A stretch of DNA of 64,000 bases from Methylobacterium currus. Its GTDB lineage: Bacteria; Pseudomonadota; Alphaproteobacteria; Rhizobiales; Beijerinckiaceae. The position numbers were made by a program, and so were the translations under genes. This document shows positions 18,856 to 28,051 of this stretch, piece by piece (the stretch's first letter is position 1; each line of letters opens with the position of its first letter). The notes under the pieces were generated by a model. The model searched no databases and was not told the origin of the DNA. It worked only from the letters and a program-made list of their open reading frames with translations. The stretch lies in assembly GCF_003058325.1 (NCBI RefSeq), contig NZ_CP028843.1, positions 5,933,001-5,997,000 on the forward strand, written 5' to 3'.

Positions 18856-21800
18856 TTGGCGAGCTTCTTCATCGACCGGCCGATCTTCGCCTGGGTCGTC
18901 GCACTGTTCATCTGTCTCGGTGGCGTGCTGACGATCCCGATGCTGCCGGTGGCGCAGTACCCGATCATCGCGCCGCCCTCGATCGCCCTCTCGACCGCCT
19001 TCCCGGGCGCCTCGGTCGAGGACCTCTATACCGGCACCACGCGCCTCATCGAGGATGAGCTGAACGGCGCGGCCAACATCCAGAGCTTCGAATCGGCGAG
19101 CGACTCGTTCGGCGTCGTCGAGATCACCGCGAACTTCGAGCCCGGCACCGATCCGGGCTATGCCGGCGTCGAGGTGCAGAACCGCCTCAAGCGCGTCGAG
19201 GCGCGGTTGCCGGCGGAAGTGCGCCAGCAGGGCATCCTGGTCGAGGAGGCCTCGGCTGCGACCCTCAACATCATCACCCTCGTCTCGAAGGACGGCTCGA
19301 TGGACGAGGTCGCGCTCGGCGACTTCCTCATCCGCAACGTCATCAACGAGATCCGGCGCATCCCGGGCGTCGGCCGCGCCACCCTGTACTCGACCGAGCG
19401 CTCGTTGCGGGTCTGGATCGACCCCGACAAGCTGCGCGGCCTGTCGCTCAACGCCTCCGACGTGACCCAGGCGATCCAGCGCCAGAACGTCCAGATCGCG
19501 TCCGGCGCCGTCGGCGCCCAGCCGAGCCCGGAGGCGCACAAGGTCAACTTCCCGATCGTCGTGAAGGGCCAGATGCGGGCGCCCGAGGAGTTCGGCGCGG
19601 TCGTGCTGCGGGCGAACCCCGACGGCTCGACCGTGCGCCTGCGCGACGTCGCCCGGATCGAGCTCGGCGGCGAGGATTACAAGTTCACCACCCGCCTCAA
19701 TGGCGGGCCAGCGGCCGGCATCTCGGTGACCCTCGCCCCCGACGGCAACGCCCTCGACACCGCCAAGGCGATCCGCGCCAAGATGGAGGAGCTGTCGCAG
19801 TTCTTCCCCGACACGGTGAAGTGGGACATTCCCTACGACATCACCCCTGCCGTCGAGGCGTCGATCGAGAAGGTGCTGCACACCCTCGTCGAGGCGGTGG
19901 TGCTGGTGTTCATCGTGATGTTCCTGTTCCTCCAGAACATCCGCTACACCCTGATCCCGACGATCGTGGTGCCGATCGCCCTGCTCGGCACCTGCACGAT
20001 CATGCTGCTCGCCGGCTTCTCGATCAACGTGCTCACCATGTTCGGCATGGTGCTCGCCATCGGCATCCTGGTCGACGACGCGATCGTGGTGGTGGAGAAC
20101 GTCGAGCGGATCATGGCCGAGGAGGGCCTGTCGCCCAAGGAGGCGACCCGCAAGGCGATGGGCCAGATCACCGGGGCGATCATCGGTATCACGCTGGTGC
20201 TCGTCGCGGTGTTCATCCCGATGGCGTTCTTCCCCGGCTCGGTCGGCATCATCTACCGCCAGTTCTCGATCGCGATGGTGACCTCGATCGCCTTCTCGGC
20301 CTTCCTGGCGCTCTCGCTGACGCCTGCGCTCTGCGCCACGCTCCTCAAGCCCGTCGAGCCCGGCCATCACCACGCCAAGCGCGGCTTCTTCGGCTGGTTC
20401 AACCGGATCGTCGACCGCGAGACCGCGCGCTACGGCCGCGGCGTCGCCTGGGCGGTGGCGAAGTCCGGCCGCATGATGGTGGTCTACCTGATCCTGGTGG
20501 CGGGCGTGGCCTACGCCTTCGTGCGCCTGCCCGAGGGCTTCCTGCCGGTCGAGGACCAGGGCTTCTTCACCGTCGACATCCAGACCCCGCCGGGCTCCTC
20601 GTTCAACCGCACGCTCGCGGCGGTGAAGAAGACCGAGGAGCACCTGCTGGCCCAGCCGGGCGTGGCGACCGTGACGATCGTCAACGGCTTCTCGTTCTCG
20701 GGCCAGGGCCAGATGACCTCGCAGGCCTTCGTGACGCTCAAGCCCTGGTCGCAGCGCGGCAAGGACCAGAGCGCCGCTGCCCTGGTGGCGGGCACCAACA
20801 AGGCGATGGCGAGCTACCGCGACGCGGTGATCCAGGCGCTCGAGCCGCCGCCGATCGACAACCTCGGCAACGCCTCGGGCTTCAGCTTCCGCCTCCAGGA
20901 CCGGGCCCAAAAGGGCTACGCGGCCCTCATGGCCGCCCAGGAGCAGCTGCTGGCGCTGGCCCGCAAGAGCCCGATCCTCAAGAACGTCTATGTCGAGGGC
21001 CTTCCGCCCGCGCCGCAGGCGGAGCTGGTGATCGACCGCGAGAAGGCGGCGGCGCTCGGCGTCAACTTCGCCGACATCAACGACACGATCCAGGTCAATC
21101 TCGGCTCGGTCTACACCAACGACTTCCCCAACCGGGGCAAGATGCAGCGGGTGATCGTCCAGGCCGAGGACGGTCAGCGCCTCAACGCCACCGACCTGCT
21201 GAACTACGGCGTGAAGAACCACCTCGGCACGATGGTGCCGATGTCGTCCTTCGCCGACCTGAAATGGAGCGTCGGCCCGGCCCAGATCATCGGCTTCAAC
21301 GGCTACCAGTCGGTCCGCTTCACCGGCGAGCCGGCGGCGGGCTTCACCTCGGGCGAGGCGATCGCCGAGATGGAGCGGCTGATGACCCAGCTGCCGAAGG
21401 GCTTCGGCTATACCTGGACCGGACAGTCGCTGCAGGAGAAGCAGGCCGGCTCGCAGGCGACGCTGCTGCTGGCCCTCTCGGTTCTGATCGTGTTCCTGTG
21501 CCTGGCGGCCCTGTACGAGAGCTGGTCGATCCCGCTCGCGGTGATGCTGGTCATCCCGCTCGGCGTGATCGGCTCGGTCGCCGGCGTGCTGATCCGCGAG
21601 ATGCCGAACGACGTCTACTTCAAGATCGGCCTCATCACGATCATCGGCCTGTCGGCCAAGAACGCTATCCTGATCATCGAGTTCGCCCGCGAGCTGTGGA
21701 AGCCCGGCACCAGGCTGGTGCCGGCGACGATCGAGGCCTCGCGCCTGCGCTTCCGCCCGATCGTGATGACCTCGCTCGCCTTCATCTTCGGCGTCGTGCC

Positions 21801-22029
21801 CCTCGCCATCGCGACTGGCGCGGCCTCGAAGAGCCAGCAGGCGATCGGCACCGGCGTGATGGGCGGCATGATCTCCGCCACCGTGCTGGCGGTGATCCTG
21901 GTCCCGGTCTTCTTCGTGGTCGCGATGCGGTTCTTCCAGCGCCGGCGGGTGCGGGCGGAGAACCTGGACGCGGCACCGGGGGCGGTGCACGCGCCGGAGC
22001 CGGCGCGGGAGCCCGCGCACGGTCACTGA
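18856..22029 (+). CDS. RND multidrug efflux pump, HAE1 (AcrB-type) permease
   Basis: 1,057 residues. The TTG start at 18856 follows AGGGAGGG and gives the canonical N-terminus ASFFIDRPIFAWV. Hallmarks: twelve membrane helices in two halves, the proton-relay motif GMVLAIGILVDDAIVVVENVER in TM4, the GLITIIGLSAKNAILIIEFA segment in TM10-11, and two large periplasmic loops. It exports hydrophobic drugs or solvents using the proton gradient, as a trimer with the adaptor encoded upstream. The length is normal for the family. No local TetR or MarR regulator is seen. Confidence 0.94.
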   Translation: MASFFIDRPIFAWVVALFICLGGVLTIPMLPVAQYPIIAPPSIALSTAFPGASVEDLYTGTTRLIEDELNGAANIQSFESASDSFGVVEITANFEPGTDPGYAGVEVQNRLKRVEARLPAEVRQQGILVEEASAATLNIITLVSKDGSMDEVALGDFLIRNVINEIRRIPGVGRATLYSTERSLRVWIDPDKLRGLSLNASDVTQAIQRQNVQIASGAVGAQPSPEAHKVNFPIVVKGQMRAPEEFGAVVLRANPDGSTVRLRDVARIELGGEDYKFTTRLNGGPAAGISVTLAPDGNALDTAKAIRAKMEELSQFFPDTVKWDIPYDITPAVEASIEKVLHTLVEAVVLVFIVMFLFLQNIRYTLIPTIVVPIALLGTCTIMLLAGFSINVLTMFGMVLAIGILVDDAIVVVENVERIMAEEGLSPKEATRKAMGQITGAIIGITLVLVAVFIPMAFFPGSVGIIYRQFSIAMVTSIAFSAFLALSLTPALCATLLKPVEPGHHHAKRGFFGWFNRIVDRETARYGRGVAWAVAKSGRMMVVYLILVAGVAYAFVRLPEGFLPVEDQGFFTVDIQTPPGSSFNRTLAAVKKTEEHLLAQPGVATVTIVNGFSFSGQGQMTSQAFVTLKPWSQRGKDQSAAALVAGTNKAMASYRDAVIQALEPPPIDNLGNASGFSFRLQDRAQKGYAALMAAQEQLLALARKSPILKNVYVEGLPPAPQAELVIDREKAAALGVNFADINDTIQVNLGSVYTNDFPNRGKMQRVIVQAEDGQRLNATDLLNYGVKNHLGTMVPMSSFADLKWSVGPAQIIGFNGYQSVRFTGEPAAGFTSGEAIAEMERLMTQLPKGFGYTWTGQSLQEKQAGSQATLLLALSVLIVFLCLAALYESWSIPLAVMLVIPLGVIGSVAGVLIREMPNDVYFKIGLITIIGLSAKNAILIIEFARELWKPGTRLVPATIEASRLRFRPIVMTSLAFIFGVVPLAIATGAASKSQQAIGTGVMGGMISATVLAVILVPVFFVVAMRFFQRRRVRAENLDAAPGAVHAPEPAREPAHGH

Positions 22030-22374
22030 CGGATCGCGCAGGCGGGCCGGCTCTTCCGGGCCGGCCCGCAACGATGCCGGGTGCCAATCTGACCTTCGCG
22101 CCGATGGCGCGGCTCCGTCGGCGGTGATCCCGGCCGCCGGACACCGTGGATTTCGGCCAGGAGCGGCGAGCGGACCGGCTACCACAAGCCCAGGCGGGAC
22201 GTCGTATCGCGCCGTGTGGGATGGCGGCCGTCGCCCCCACCCGGACCCGATGCCTCAAATGCGACGCATCCCCCGCACGGGAGATCAACAGGTCTCGACT
22301 ATTCTTGGGATCGCGACGGTAAGGCCGAGCGCCGAGGTGAGAAAATATTCTCTATCCCCAAGGAAACGTACGTC
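22030..22374. other. intergenic region after the RND operon
   Basis: These 345 bases start with the RND terminator hairpin and end with an AT-richer stretch (GAGAAAATATTCTC near 22340-22353) that probably contains the promoter of the unknown gene at 22375. No other gene is supported. Confidence 0.4.
22042..22069 (+). terminator. hairpin downstream of the RND pump gene
   Basis: A perfect 10-base inverted repeat, GCGGGCCGGC (22042-22051) and GCCGGCCCGC (22060-22069), lies 13 bases after the pump stop codon. No T-run follows. Confidence 0.6.
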
Positions 22375-22875
22375 GTGACGAGCCTCAGTGCCCATTCGAG
22401 TCTGACGTCCCTCGCGAGACTGAAGACGTACTCCTCCATCCCGTCGGCCGACACCAAACGAGCGACGACCGGTTCGACGGCGCCTCCGGAGACGACCAGC
22501 TCCTCGGAGACACCCAAGCCGCCATCCTCCACGCCGATGTCGGTCGTTTGGTCGCGTGCCCCGGCTGATCGCGTGTCGCTGAGCACCATTCTCACGCTGC
22601 AAACCTCGGCACCCGACGAGAAGCCCAAAGACGTCGGGAGCGACGAAGCCTCCACCCAGGCAAGAACGGACGGCGACGTGGCTGGTGCCTCGCCCGATTC
22701 ATCGAAAGGCCGGGTGGCACCGGGTGCGACCGGCGGACTCGGCTCCCTGAAAGAGGCCGACTCCGCCGGCGAAGGGGCGAACCTGCGGAACGCCAGCAAT
22801 CGGGACGCGATCGGTTCACCCGCGCATGCTCTGGCTTATCAATCTGCCCAAAGCTTGCTCAAGCTCTACGCGTGA
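22375..22875 (+). CDS. unknown protein with atypical composition
   Basis: 166 residues from a GTG, with AAGGA about 9 bases upstream. Ser, Thr, Pro, Ala and Asp dominate (for example TTGSTAPPETTSSSETPKPP). No signal peptide, membrane helix or known motif is visible, and it looks largely disordered. Codon usage is less G/C-biased at third positions than in its neighbours (AGA, CGA, TCA, GGT and AAA codons occur), which suggests an acquired or weakly constrained gene. The plus strand was preferred over a 166-codon frame on the opposite strand because of the ribosome site and codon pattern. It may not be a real gene. Confidence 0.4.
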   Translation: MTSLSAHSSLTSLARLKTYSSIPSADTKRATTGSTAPPETTSSSETPKPPSSTPMSVVWSRAPADRVSLSTILTLQTSAPDEKPKDVGSDEASTQARTDGDVAGASPDSSKGRVAPGATGGLGSLKEADSAGEGANLRNASNRDAIGSPAHALAYQSAQSLLKLYA

Positions 22876-22923
22876 CCGTCCTGTTCGCGGTGTTCGGCGA
22901 GCGTCGAACACCCCTGCCAATGG

Positions 22924-23721
22924 TCATTTCATGTTGGCATTGAAGATCCGGTCGAACTCGCCCGACGCCTTCGCCAGGTGCAGCCACTGGTCGACATAGG
23001 CCTTGAACACCGTGTCGCCGCGCGGCAGCAGGAAGCCCATCTCGCCGTATTGGAGCGGCTGGTCGGGGTTCACCGCGCAGAGGCCCGGATGCAGCGTCTG
23101 TTGCAGCTTTACCTCGACCGACTCGGCGACCATCACGTCGGCGCGCCCCTGAGCGATCTCCTGCCAGATGACGCGGTTGTCCGGGAAGAGCTGGATCTGC
23201 GCCTTGGCGAGGTTGGCGCGGGCGAATTTCTCGTTGGTGCCTCCCGGGTTGACGACGACGCGGGTCGCGGGCTGGTTGATCGCCTCCGTCGTCTGGTACT
23301 TGGAGACGTCGTCGCAGCGCACGATCGGCGCCTTGCCGTTGACGAGGTACATGTCGCTGAAGAAGGCCTCGCGCTGGCGCGGCAGCGTCACCGAGATGCC
23401 GCTCATCGCGACGTCGCACTTCGCCTTGAAGTCGGCGAGCAGGTTCGACCACTTGGTCTGGATGAAGACCGCCTCGGCATCGAGCGACTTGGCGAGGGAG
23501 CGGCCGAGATCGATGTCGATGCCGACGAAGTCGTTGGCGCCGTCGGGGCGGTACGAGAACGGCCGGTAGTCGCCGGTCGTGCAGATGTTCAGGACCTTGC
23601 GCTCGATGACCTGGTCGAGGCGCGAGGGCTCATCGGCCGCGAGGGCCTGCGTCGCCGCGAGCGCCAGCATCGCACCCGTCACCCACCGCGACGTCTTCGC
23701 ACCCGCGCCCATGAATCCCAC
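22924..23721 (-). CDS. periplasmic binding-fold protein resembling cyclohexadienyl dehydratase (PheC)
   Basis: 265 residues with a Sec signal (cleavage near ALA-ADE, residue 29). The fold is the amino-acid ABC binding-protein type. The segments TTGDYRPFSYR, MSGISVTLPRQREAFFS, VNPGGTNEKFARANL, and HPGLCAVNPDQP correspond closely to PheC, a periplasmic enzyme that evolved from solute-binding proteins and converts prephenate or arogenate to phenylpyruvate or phenylalanine. The segment AESVEVKLQ lies where PheC has its catalytic acidic helix. No permease or ATPase is adjacent, which fits an enzyme better than a transporter part. A true amino-acid binding protein remains possible. Confidence 0.7.
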   Translation of the reverse strand: MGFMGAGAKTSRWVTGAMLALAATQALAADEPSRLDQVIERKVLNICTTGDYRPFSYRPDGANDFVGIDIDLGRSLAKSLDAEAVFIQTKWSNLLADFKAKCDVAMSGISVTLPRQREAFFSDMYLVNGKAPIVRCDDVSKYQTTEAINQPATRVVVNPGGTNEKFARANLAKAQIQLFPDNRVIWQEIAQGRADVMVAESVEVKLQQTLHPGLCAVNPDQPLQYGEMGFLLPRGDTVFKAYVDQWLHLAKASGEFDRIFNANMK

Positions 23722-23834
23722 TCCCCGTCAGCTATGAATGTCACGGCGGCACCGTAAGGGCGCGACGGGACACCGTCCAGCTTACCCCGCGAAGGCGGGC
23801 GGACCGGGACCGGGTGCCCCGCCCCGCCACGGCC

Positions 23835-24209
23835 TCACGCTCCATCCGCCGCCATGACGAAGGCGTTGAGCTTGTTGCCGTCGGGATCGCGGAAATACGC
23901 CGCGTAGGAGCCGCCGCGCGGGCCCGGCTTCCCCTCGTCGCCGCCGCCGAGGTCGAGCGCCAGGCGATGCAGGCGGTCGACCTGCTCCCGGTCCTTCGCG
24001 GCGAGCGCCACCATGACGCCGTTGCCAACGCTGGCCGGGTTGCCGTCATAGGGCGTGATCAGCCCGATGCCGGCGCCGCCGGGCGTGCCCCAGGCGATGA
24101 AGCGGTCGCTCTCCATCATGCGGCCGGCGCCCATCTCCCGGGCCAGGGCGTCGTAGAACCGCGCCGCCCGCTCCAGGTCGTTCGTTCCGAGGGTCACGTA
24201 GCCGATCAT
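23835..24209 (-). CDS. VOC superfamily (glyoxalase/dioxygenase-fold) protein
   Basis: 124 residues with paired beta-alpha-beta-beta-beta modules. The start is MIGYVTLGTNDLERAARFYDAL, and the end has the usual SYAAYFRDPDGNKLNAF with a candidate metal-ligand region. VOC proteins include glyoxalases, dioxygenases and antibiotic-binding proteins, so the reaction cannot be assigned. It lies between the PheC-like gene and the molybdenum operon, on the same strand as both. Confidence 0.85.
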   Translation of the reverse strand: MIGYVTLGTNDLERAARFYDALAREMGAGRMMESDRFIAWGTPGGAGIGLITPYDGNPASVGNGVMVALAAKDREQVDRLHRLALDLGGGDEGKPGPRGGSYAAYFRDPDGNKLNAFVMAADGA

Positions 24210-24289
24210 GAGCGTCCCTTTCCCAGGCGGGATCCGCCCGTGTCGACGTCCGTAAGCCGCTTCCGGGGCGGACAGCCACTACTTTCGCC

Positions 24290-25543
24290 TCACCACAGCA
24301 GCGGATGGCGAAACACCTCGACCCGGTCCCCCTCCTCCACCCCCGTCATCGCCTCGGGCAGCTCGGCGAGACCGTCGCTGCCGGTGAGCGAGGACAGCAC
24401 GCCGGCGCCGTCGCGGGGGAACTTCACCGCCTCCACCACGCCGTCGGTGCCCCGCCGTAGCGAGACGCGGACATATTCCCGCCGCCCCGCCTTCTTGGCG
24501 TAGCGGAAGGCCGCGCGGGCAGGCTCGCTCGGCGGGGCGTCGAGCCTGGCGCCGCCGAGACGGGCGAGCAGCGGGCGGACCACGAACAGCAGCGTGACGT
24601 AGACCGCGACCGGGTTGCCCGGCAGTCCCACGAAGGCGGTGTCGCCGATGAGCCCCATGGCGACCGGCCGGCCGGGCTTGATCGCGAGGCGCCAGAACAC
24701 CAGCCGGCCCGCGGCCTCCACCGCCGCCTTGACGTGGTCCTCCTCGCCGGTCGAGACGCCGCCCGAGGTGAGGATGAGGTCGTGGCCGCTCGCGGCCGCG
24801 CGCAGGCGCTCGGGCAGGAGGGCGGGATCGTCGCGCAGGATGCCGAGATCGCTCACCTCGGTCCCGAGGCGGCGCAGCAGCGCGACGAGGAGCACGCGGT
24901 TCGAATCGTGGATCGCGCCGGGCCGCAACGGAGCGCCCGGCTCGGCCAGCTCGTCGCCGGTCGAGAACACCGCGACACGCAGGCGGCGGCGCACCGCGAT
25001 CCGAGCGTGGCCGGTGGCCGCGGCGAGCGCCAGGTCGGGCGGGGTCAGGCGGCGACCGGCGGGGATCACGAGGCTGCCGCGGCGGACATCCTCGCCGGCG
25101 AGCCGCCGGTTGGCGCCTGGCTGGAGGCCGGCGGGCAGCGCGACCGCGTCGCCCTCGCGCCGCGCGTCCTCCTGCATGAACACCGTATCGGCCCCCGGCG
25201 GCATCGGCGCCCCGGTGAAGATCCGCATCGCGCATCGTGCGAGCGCCGCGCCCTCCGGCGCGGCGCCAGCGGGCAGGCGGCCGCGCACCGGCAGCACGGT
25301 CTCGGTCCCGGCGGCGAGATCGGCGAAGCGCACGGCGTAGCCGTCGACGGCGGAATTGTCGAAGGGCGGCAGGTCGAGGCCGGCCGTCACGTCCGCGGCG
25401 GCGATCCGCCCGTCGGCCTCGATCAGGGGCAGCGTCTCGATCCCGGCGAGCACCGGCAGCCGCTCGCCGATCAGGGCGGCGGCCTCGTCCACCGAGAGCA
25501 GCGGGCCGCCGAAGGCGAAGCAGTCGTCAGTCAGCTGCGCCAT
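24290..25543 (-). CDS. moeA: molybdopterin molybdotransferase MoeA
   Basis: 417 residues. The canonical MoeA features are DLPPFDNSAVDGYAVR (domain II-III junction), RIFTGAPMPPGADTVFMQED, VFSTGDEL, the catalytic-site SGGVSTGEEDHVK and GLPGNPVAVYVTL. It inserts molybdate into adenylylated molybdopterin in the last step of Mo-cofactor synthesis. The ATG at 25543 lies within the last codons of mobB, a 17-base overlap, so translation is coupled. It is the most conserved of three MoeA-like proteins in this operon and is probably the active enzyme. Confidence 0.92.
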   Translation of the reverse strand: MAQLTDDCFAFGGPLLSVDEAAALIGERLPVLAGIETLPLIEADGRIAAADVTAGLDLPPFDNSAVDGYAVRFADLAAGTETVLPVRGRLPAGAAPEGAALARCAMRIFTGAPMPPGADTVFMQEDARREGDAVALPAGLQPGANRRLAGEDVRRGSLVIPAGRRLTPPDLALAAATGHARIAVRRRLRVAVFSTGDELAEPGAPLRPGAIHDSNRVLLVALLRRLGTEVSDLGILRDDPALLPERLRAAASGHDLILTSGGVSTGEEDHVKAAVEAAGRLVFWRLAIKPGRPVAMGLIGDTAFVGLPGNPVAVYVTLLFVVRPLLARLGGARLDAPPSEPARAAFRYAKKAGRREYVRVSLRRGTDGVVEAVKFPRDGAGVLSSLTGSDGLAELPEAMTGVEEGDRVEVFRHPLLW

Positions 25544-26075
25544 GAGTTTCGACCCTTTGAGATTCAAGCCTCTCCAGCACCGCGGCGAGAGGCTCGGACC
25601 GCGCCAGCACGATATCGGCCACGGCCTCCACCGCGTCGAGGGGCACGACCGGCCGGCCGGCCTCCGGGAAGGGATGGTCGCTCGCCACCGCGACGATGCG
25701 GGAATCATCCGGGTGGAGCGGAGGGCGGCCATTGGCGTGGCGGTAGACCTCGAGCTTCGGATGCGCCTCGCGCTTGAAGCCCTCGATCACCACAAGGTCG
25801 CACGGCCCGAGCCGCCGCAGCAGGGCGGAGAGGCGCGCCTCCTCCTCGACCTCGCGGATCTGCACATTGCGGCGGCTCGACGACACGATCACCTCGGTCG
25901 CTCCCGCCTCGCGATGGCGGAACGAATCCTTGCCGGGTTGGTCGACCTCGAAGGCATGGTGGGCGTGCTTGACCGTCGCCACCCGCAAGCCCCGGGCGCG
26001 GAAGGCCGGGATCAGCCGCACCAGCAGCGTCGTCTTGCCCGCACCCGACCAGCCGGCAAGCCCGATGACCCGCAT
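25527..26075 (-). CDS. mobB: molybdopterin-guanine dinucleotide biosynthesis protein MobB
   Basis: 182 residues from the ATG at 26075, chosen because AGGAG lies seven bases upstream. A GTG two codons earlier has the site too close. The P-loop is GWSGAGKTT near the N-terminus, followed by VKHAHHAFEVDQPGKDSFRHREAGA and DLVVIEGFKRE, both diagnostic for MobB. It is a GTP-binding accessory in making the guanine-dinucleotide form of the Mo cofactor used by DMSO-reductase-family enzymes such as the formate dehydrogenase encoded downstream in the window. The start falls two bases after the stop of the preceding gene. Confidence 0.93.
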   Translation of the reverse strand: MRVIGLAGWSGAGKTTLLVRLIPAFRARGLRVATVKHAHHAFEVDQPGKDSFRHREAGATEVIVSSSRRNVQIREVEEEARLSALLRRLGPCDLVVIEGFKREAHPKLEVYRHANGRPPLHPDDSRIVAVASDHPFPEAGRPVVPLDAVEAVADIVLARSEPLAAVLERLESQRVETHGAAD

Positions 26076-26077
26076 CG

Positions 26078-28051
26078 TCACGCTCCTGCCCGCGTGAAGC
26101 CGAGGCCGGCGAGCTCGGCGGCGAGACCTTCATCATCGAGGAGGCTCAGGAACGCCGCCAGGGCCGGCTCGTCGCGGCGCGCCTCCCGGTAGGCGAAATC
26201 GTAATGCTCCTCGGTGAGCGGCAGGAAGCCGAGGCCGTAATCCTTCGCCACCGTGGAGATCGCCACGCCCCAATCGGCCCGGCCCTGCGCCACCGCCGCG
26301 GCGACCGCGTTGTGCGAGCGCGGCTGGTTCCAGTAGCCGGCAGGCCGGGCGCCGTTCAAAAGCCCCTCGATCAGGGCCCGCGTGCCGGCGCCGGTATTGC
26401 GGTTGACCATCACGGCCGCGTCGTCGGCGAGGAGCCGGCTCACCGCGTCTTTCGCCGAGACGCCCTCGAAGCGGGGATCGCCGGCGCGGAACACCACGCC
26501 CTGAAGCCGGCGCCAGCCCGGCGCCAGGGCGAGGCCGGCGGTGAGGTAGGGCGCATTGTAGCGCCCGGTCTCGGGGTCGAGCAGGTGCATCGCCGCGAGG
26601 TCGCATTCCCCCCGGCGCAAGGAGGCGAGCCCCCCGGCGGAGCCGACCCAGAGGGTGCGGGCCGACACGCCGCGGCCGGCGAGACGCCCGACCAGGCGGT
26701 CGAGGCCGAGGCAGTGGCTGCCGACGATCATCAGGTCCGGCGGCCGTGCCGCCCGGCCGATCCGGGACACGCGCACCGTCTCGCCGGCCTCGATCCCCGC
26801 CCGGGTCGCCGGCACGGCGAAGAACCCGTCGGCCTGCGAGAAGGCCGTGACCGCCCCCGAGCCCTTGGCGAGCGGCAGCGCCACCAGCCCATCCGTGCCG
26901 CGGGAGAGCGCCGCCATCACGTATTCGGTCCGGCCGAGCTCCGAGGGCAGGCGCTGCGGCAGTCGCGCCTCCACGCTTTCCTCCTCGCGGGCCGGCAGGC
27001 CGGCGAGGGCCCGGATCAGCGGCACCACGAATTCGTGGAAGGTGAACATCGCGGAGGTCGGGAAGCCCGGCAGCACCACCACCGGCACGTCGCCGGCCTT
27101 GGCCAGGCAGAGCGGCTTGCCGGGCTTCAACGCCACGCCGTGGACCAGGATGCCGGGCTGGCCCAGCCGCGACAGGATGCGATGGGAGACGTCGCCCGCC
27201 CCCTTCGAGGTTCCGCCCGACAGGACCACGAGGTCGGCCGACGCAAGGGCACCGTTCAGCGCCGCTTCCAAAGCCGCCTCGTCGTCCGGCACGATGCCGC
27301 CCGGCAGGGCGAGGCCGCCATTCTCGGTCACGCTCGCCGCCACGATGGCGCCGTTCGAATCGTAGAGCTTTGCCGGCGCCAGGGACGACCCCGGCGCCAG
27401 CAATTCGTCCCCGGTGGAGAGCACCGCGACGCGGGGCCGGCGCACGACCGGGACCTCGGCGAGGCCGCAGGCTGCCAGCATGCCGATCTCGCGGGCGGTC
27501 ACCAGGGTGAAGCGGCGCAGCACCGTCTCGCCCCGCGCCATGTCGGCGCCGGCATAGCCGACGAACCGGCCAGGGCCGGCCGGCTGGCTCAAGGCGATCC
27601 CCGGCTCGGGGCCGTCCTCGAACTCGGTCGCCTCGATCATCACCACCGCGTCGGCGCCGCGGGGCAGCACGCCGCCGGTGGCGATCGGCGTCGCGGTGCC
27701 GGGACCGACCGTGAGCGCCGGCGCGACCCCGCAGGCCAGGATCTCGCGGTTGAGGACGAGGCGGCGCGGCTCCGCCTCGCTGGCGCCGTCCGTGTCGGCG
27801 CTGCGCACCGCGAAACCGTCCACCAGGGCGCGGTCGAAGGGCGGCACGTCGATCGGCGAGGCGATGTCGGCGGCGAGCACCCGGCCCAGGGCCTCCGGCA
27901 GCGGCACGGTCTCAGGGAGCAGGGGCGCGTGCGGCACGGCCTCGCGCCAGCGCGCCATCGCCTCGTCCCGGCTCACCACCGCCAGGAACTGCTCCTGGCG
28001 CGCGGCGGCGGCGAGGCGGGCGAGGAAGGTATCGGCAAGCGGACGGGTCAA
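26078..28051 (-). CDS. MoeA fused to a periplasmic-binding-protein-like (PBP) domain
   Basis: 657 residues. Residues 1-430 form a full MoeA module (DVPPFDRALVDGFAVRSAD, STGDELLAPGS, SGGTSKGAGDVSHRIL, LPGFPTSAMFTFHEF). From about 440 to the end a type-2 binding-protein domain follows (IVGSHCLGLDRL, RGECDLAAMHLLD, MVNRNTGAGTRALIEGL, GRADWGVAISTVA), as in ModE/LysR-like molybdate or anion sensors. The fusion is known in Proteobacteria and is thought to couple ligand sensing with Mo insertion. The start is a TTG overlapping the upstream stop (TTGA); the first ATG is 30 codons later. The C-terminal domain has no signal peptide and should be cytoplasmic. Confidence 0.88.
   Translation of the reverse strand: MTRPLADTFLARLAAAARQEQFLAVVSRDEAMARWREAVPHAPLLPETVPLPEALGRVLAADIASPIDVPPFDRALVDGFAVRSADTDGASEAEPRRLVLNREILACGVAPALTVGPGTATPIATGGVLPRGADAVVMIEATEFEDGPEPGIALSQPAGPGRFVGYAGADMARGETVLRRFTLVTAREIGMLAACGLAEVPVVRRPRVAVLSTGDELLAPGSSLAPAKLYDSNGAIVAASVTENGGLALPGGIVPDDEAALEAALNGALASADLVVLSGGTSKGAGDVSHRILSRLGQPGILVHGVALKPGKPLCLAKAGDVPVVVLPGFPTSAMFTFHEFVVPLIRALAGLPAREEESVEARLPQRLPSELGRTEYVMAALSRGTDGLVALPLAKGSGAVTAFSQADGFFAVPATRAGIEAGETVRVSRIGRAARPPDLMIVGSHCLGLDRLVGRLAGRGVSARTLWVGSAGGLASLRRGECDLAAMHLLDPETGRYNAPYLTAGLALAPGWRRLQGVVFRAGDPRFEGVSAKDAVSRLLADDAAVMVNRNTGAGTRALIEGLLNGARPAGYWNQPRSHNAVAAAVAQGRADWGVAISTVAKDYGLGFLPLTEEHYDFAYREARRDEPALAAFLSLLDDEGLAAELAGLGFTRAGA

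Noticed and set aside
18397..22185. 1,262-codon open frame opposite the RND pump gene
   Set aside because: The product is His/Asp/Arg-rich nonsense, while the plus strand encodes a full-length HAE1 pump with all motifs.
22299..22799. 166-codon frame on the minus strand in the odd-composition region
   Set aside because: No ribosome site, and third-position bias is weaker than in the plus-strand frame at 22375. The plus-strand gene itself is also uncertain.
24890..24915. GGTTCGAATC-like T-arm words (also near 14190 and 27350) suggesting tRNA genes
   Set aside because: They are inside well-supported coding sequences and no cloverleaf can be folded around them.
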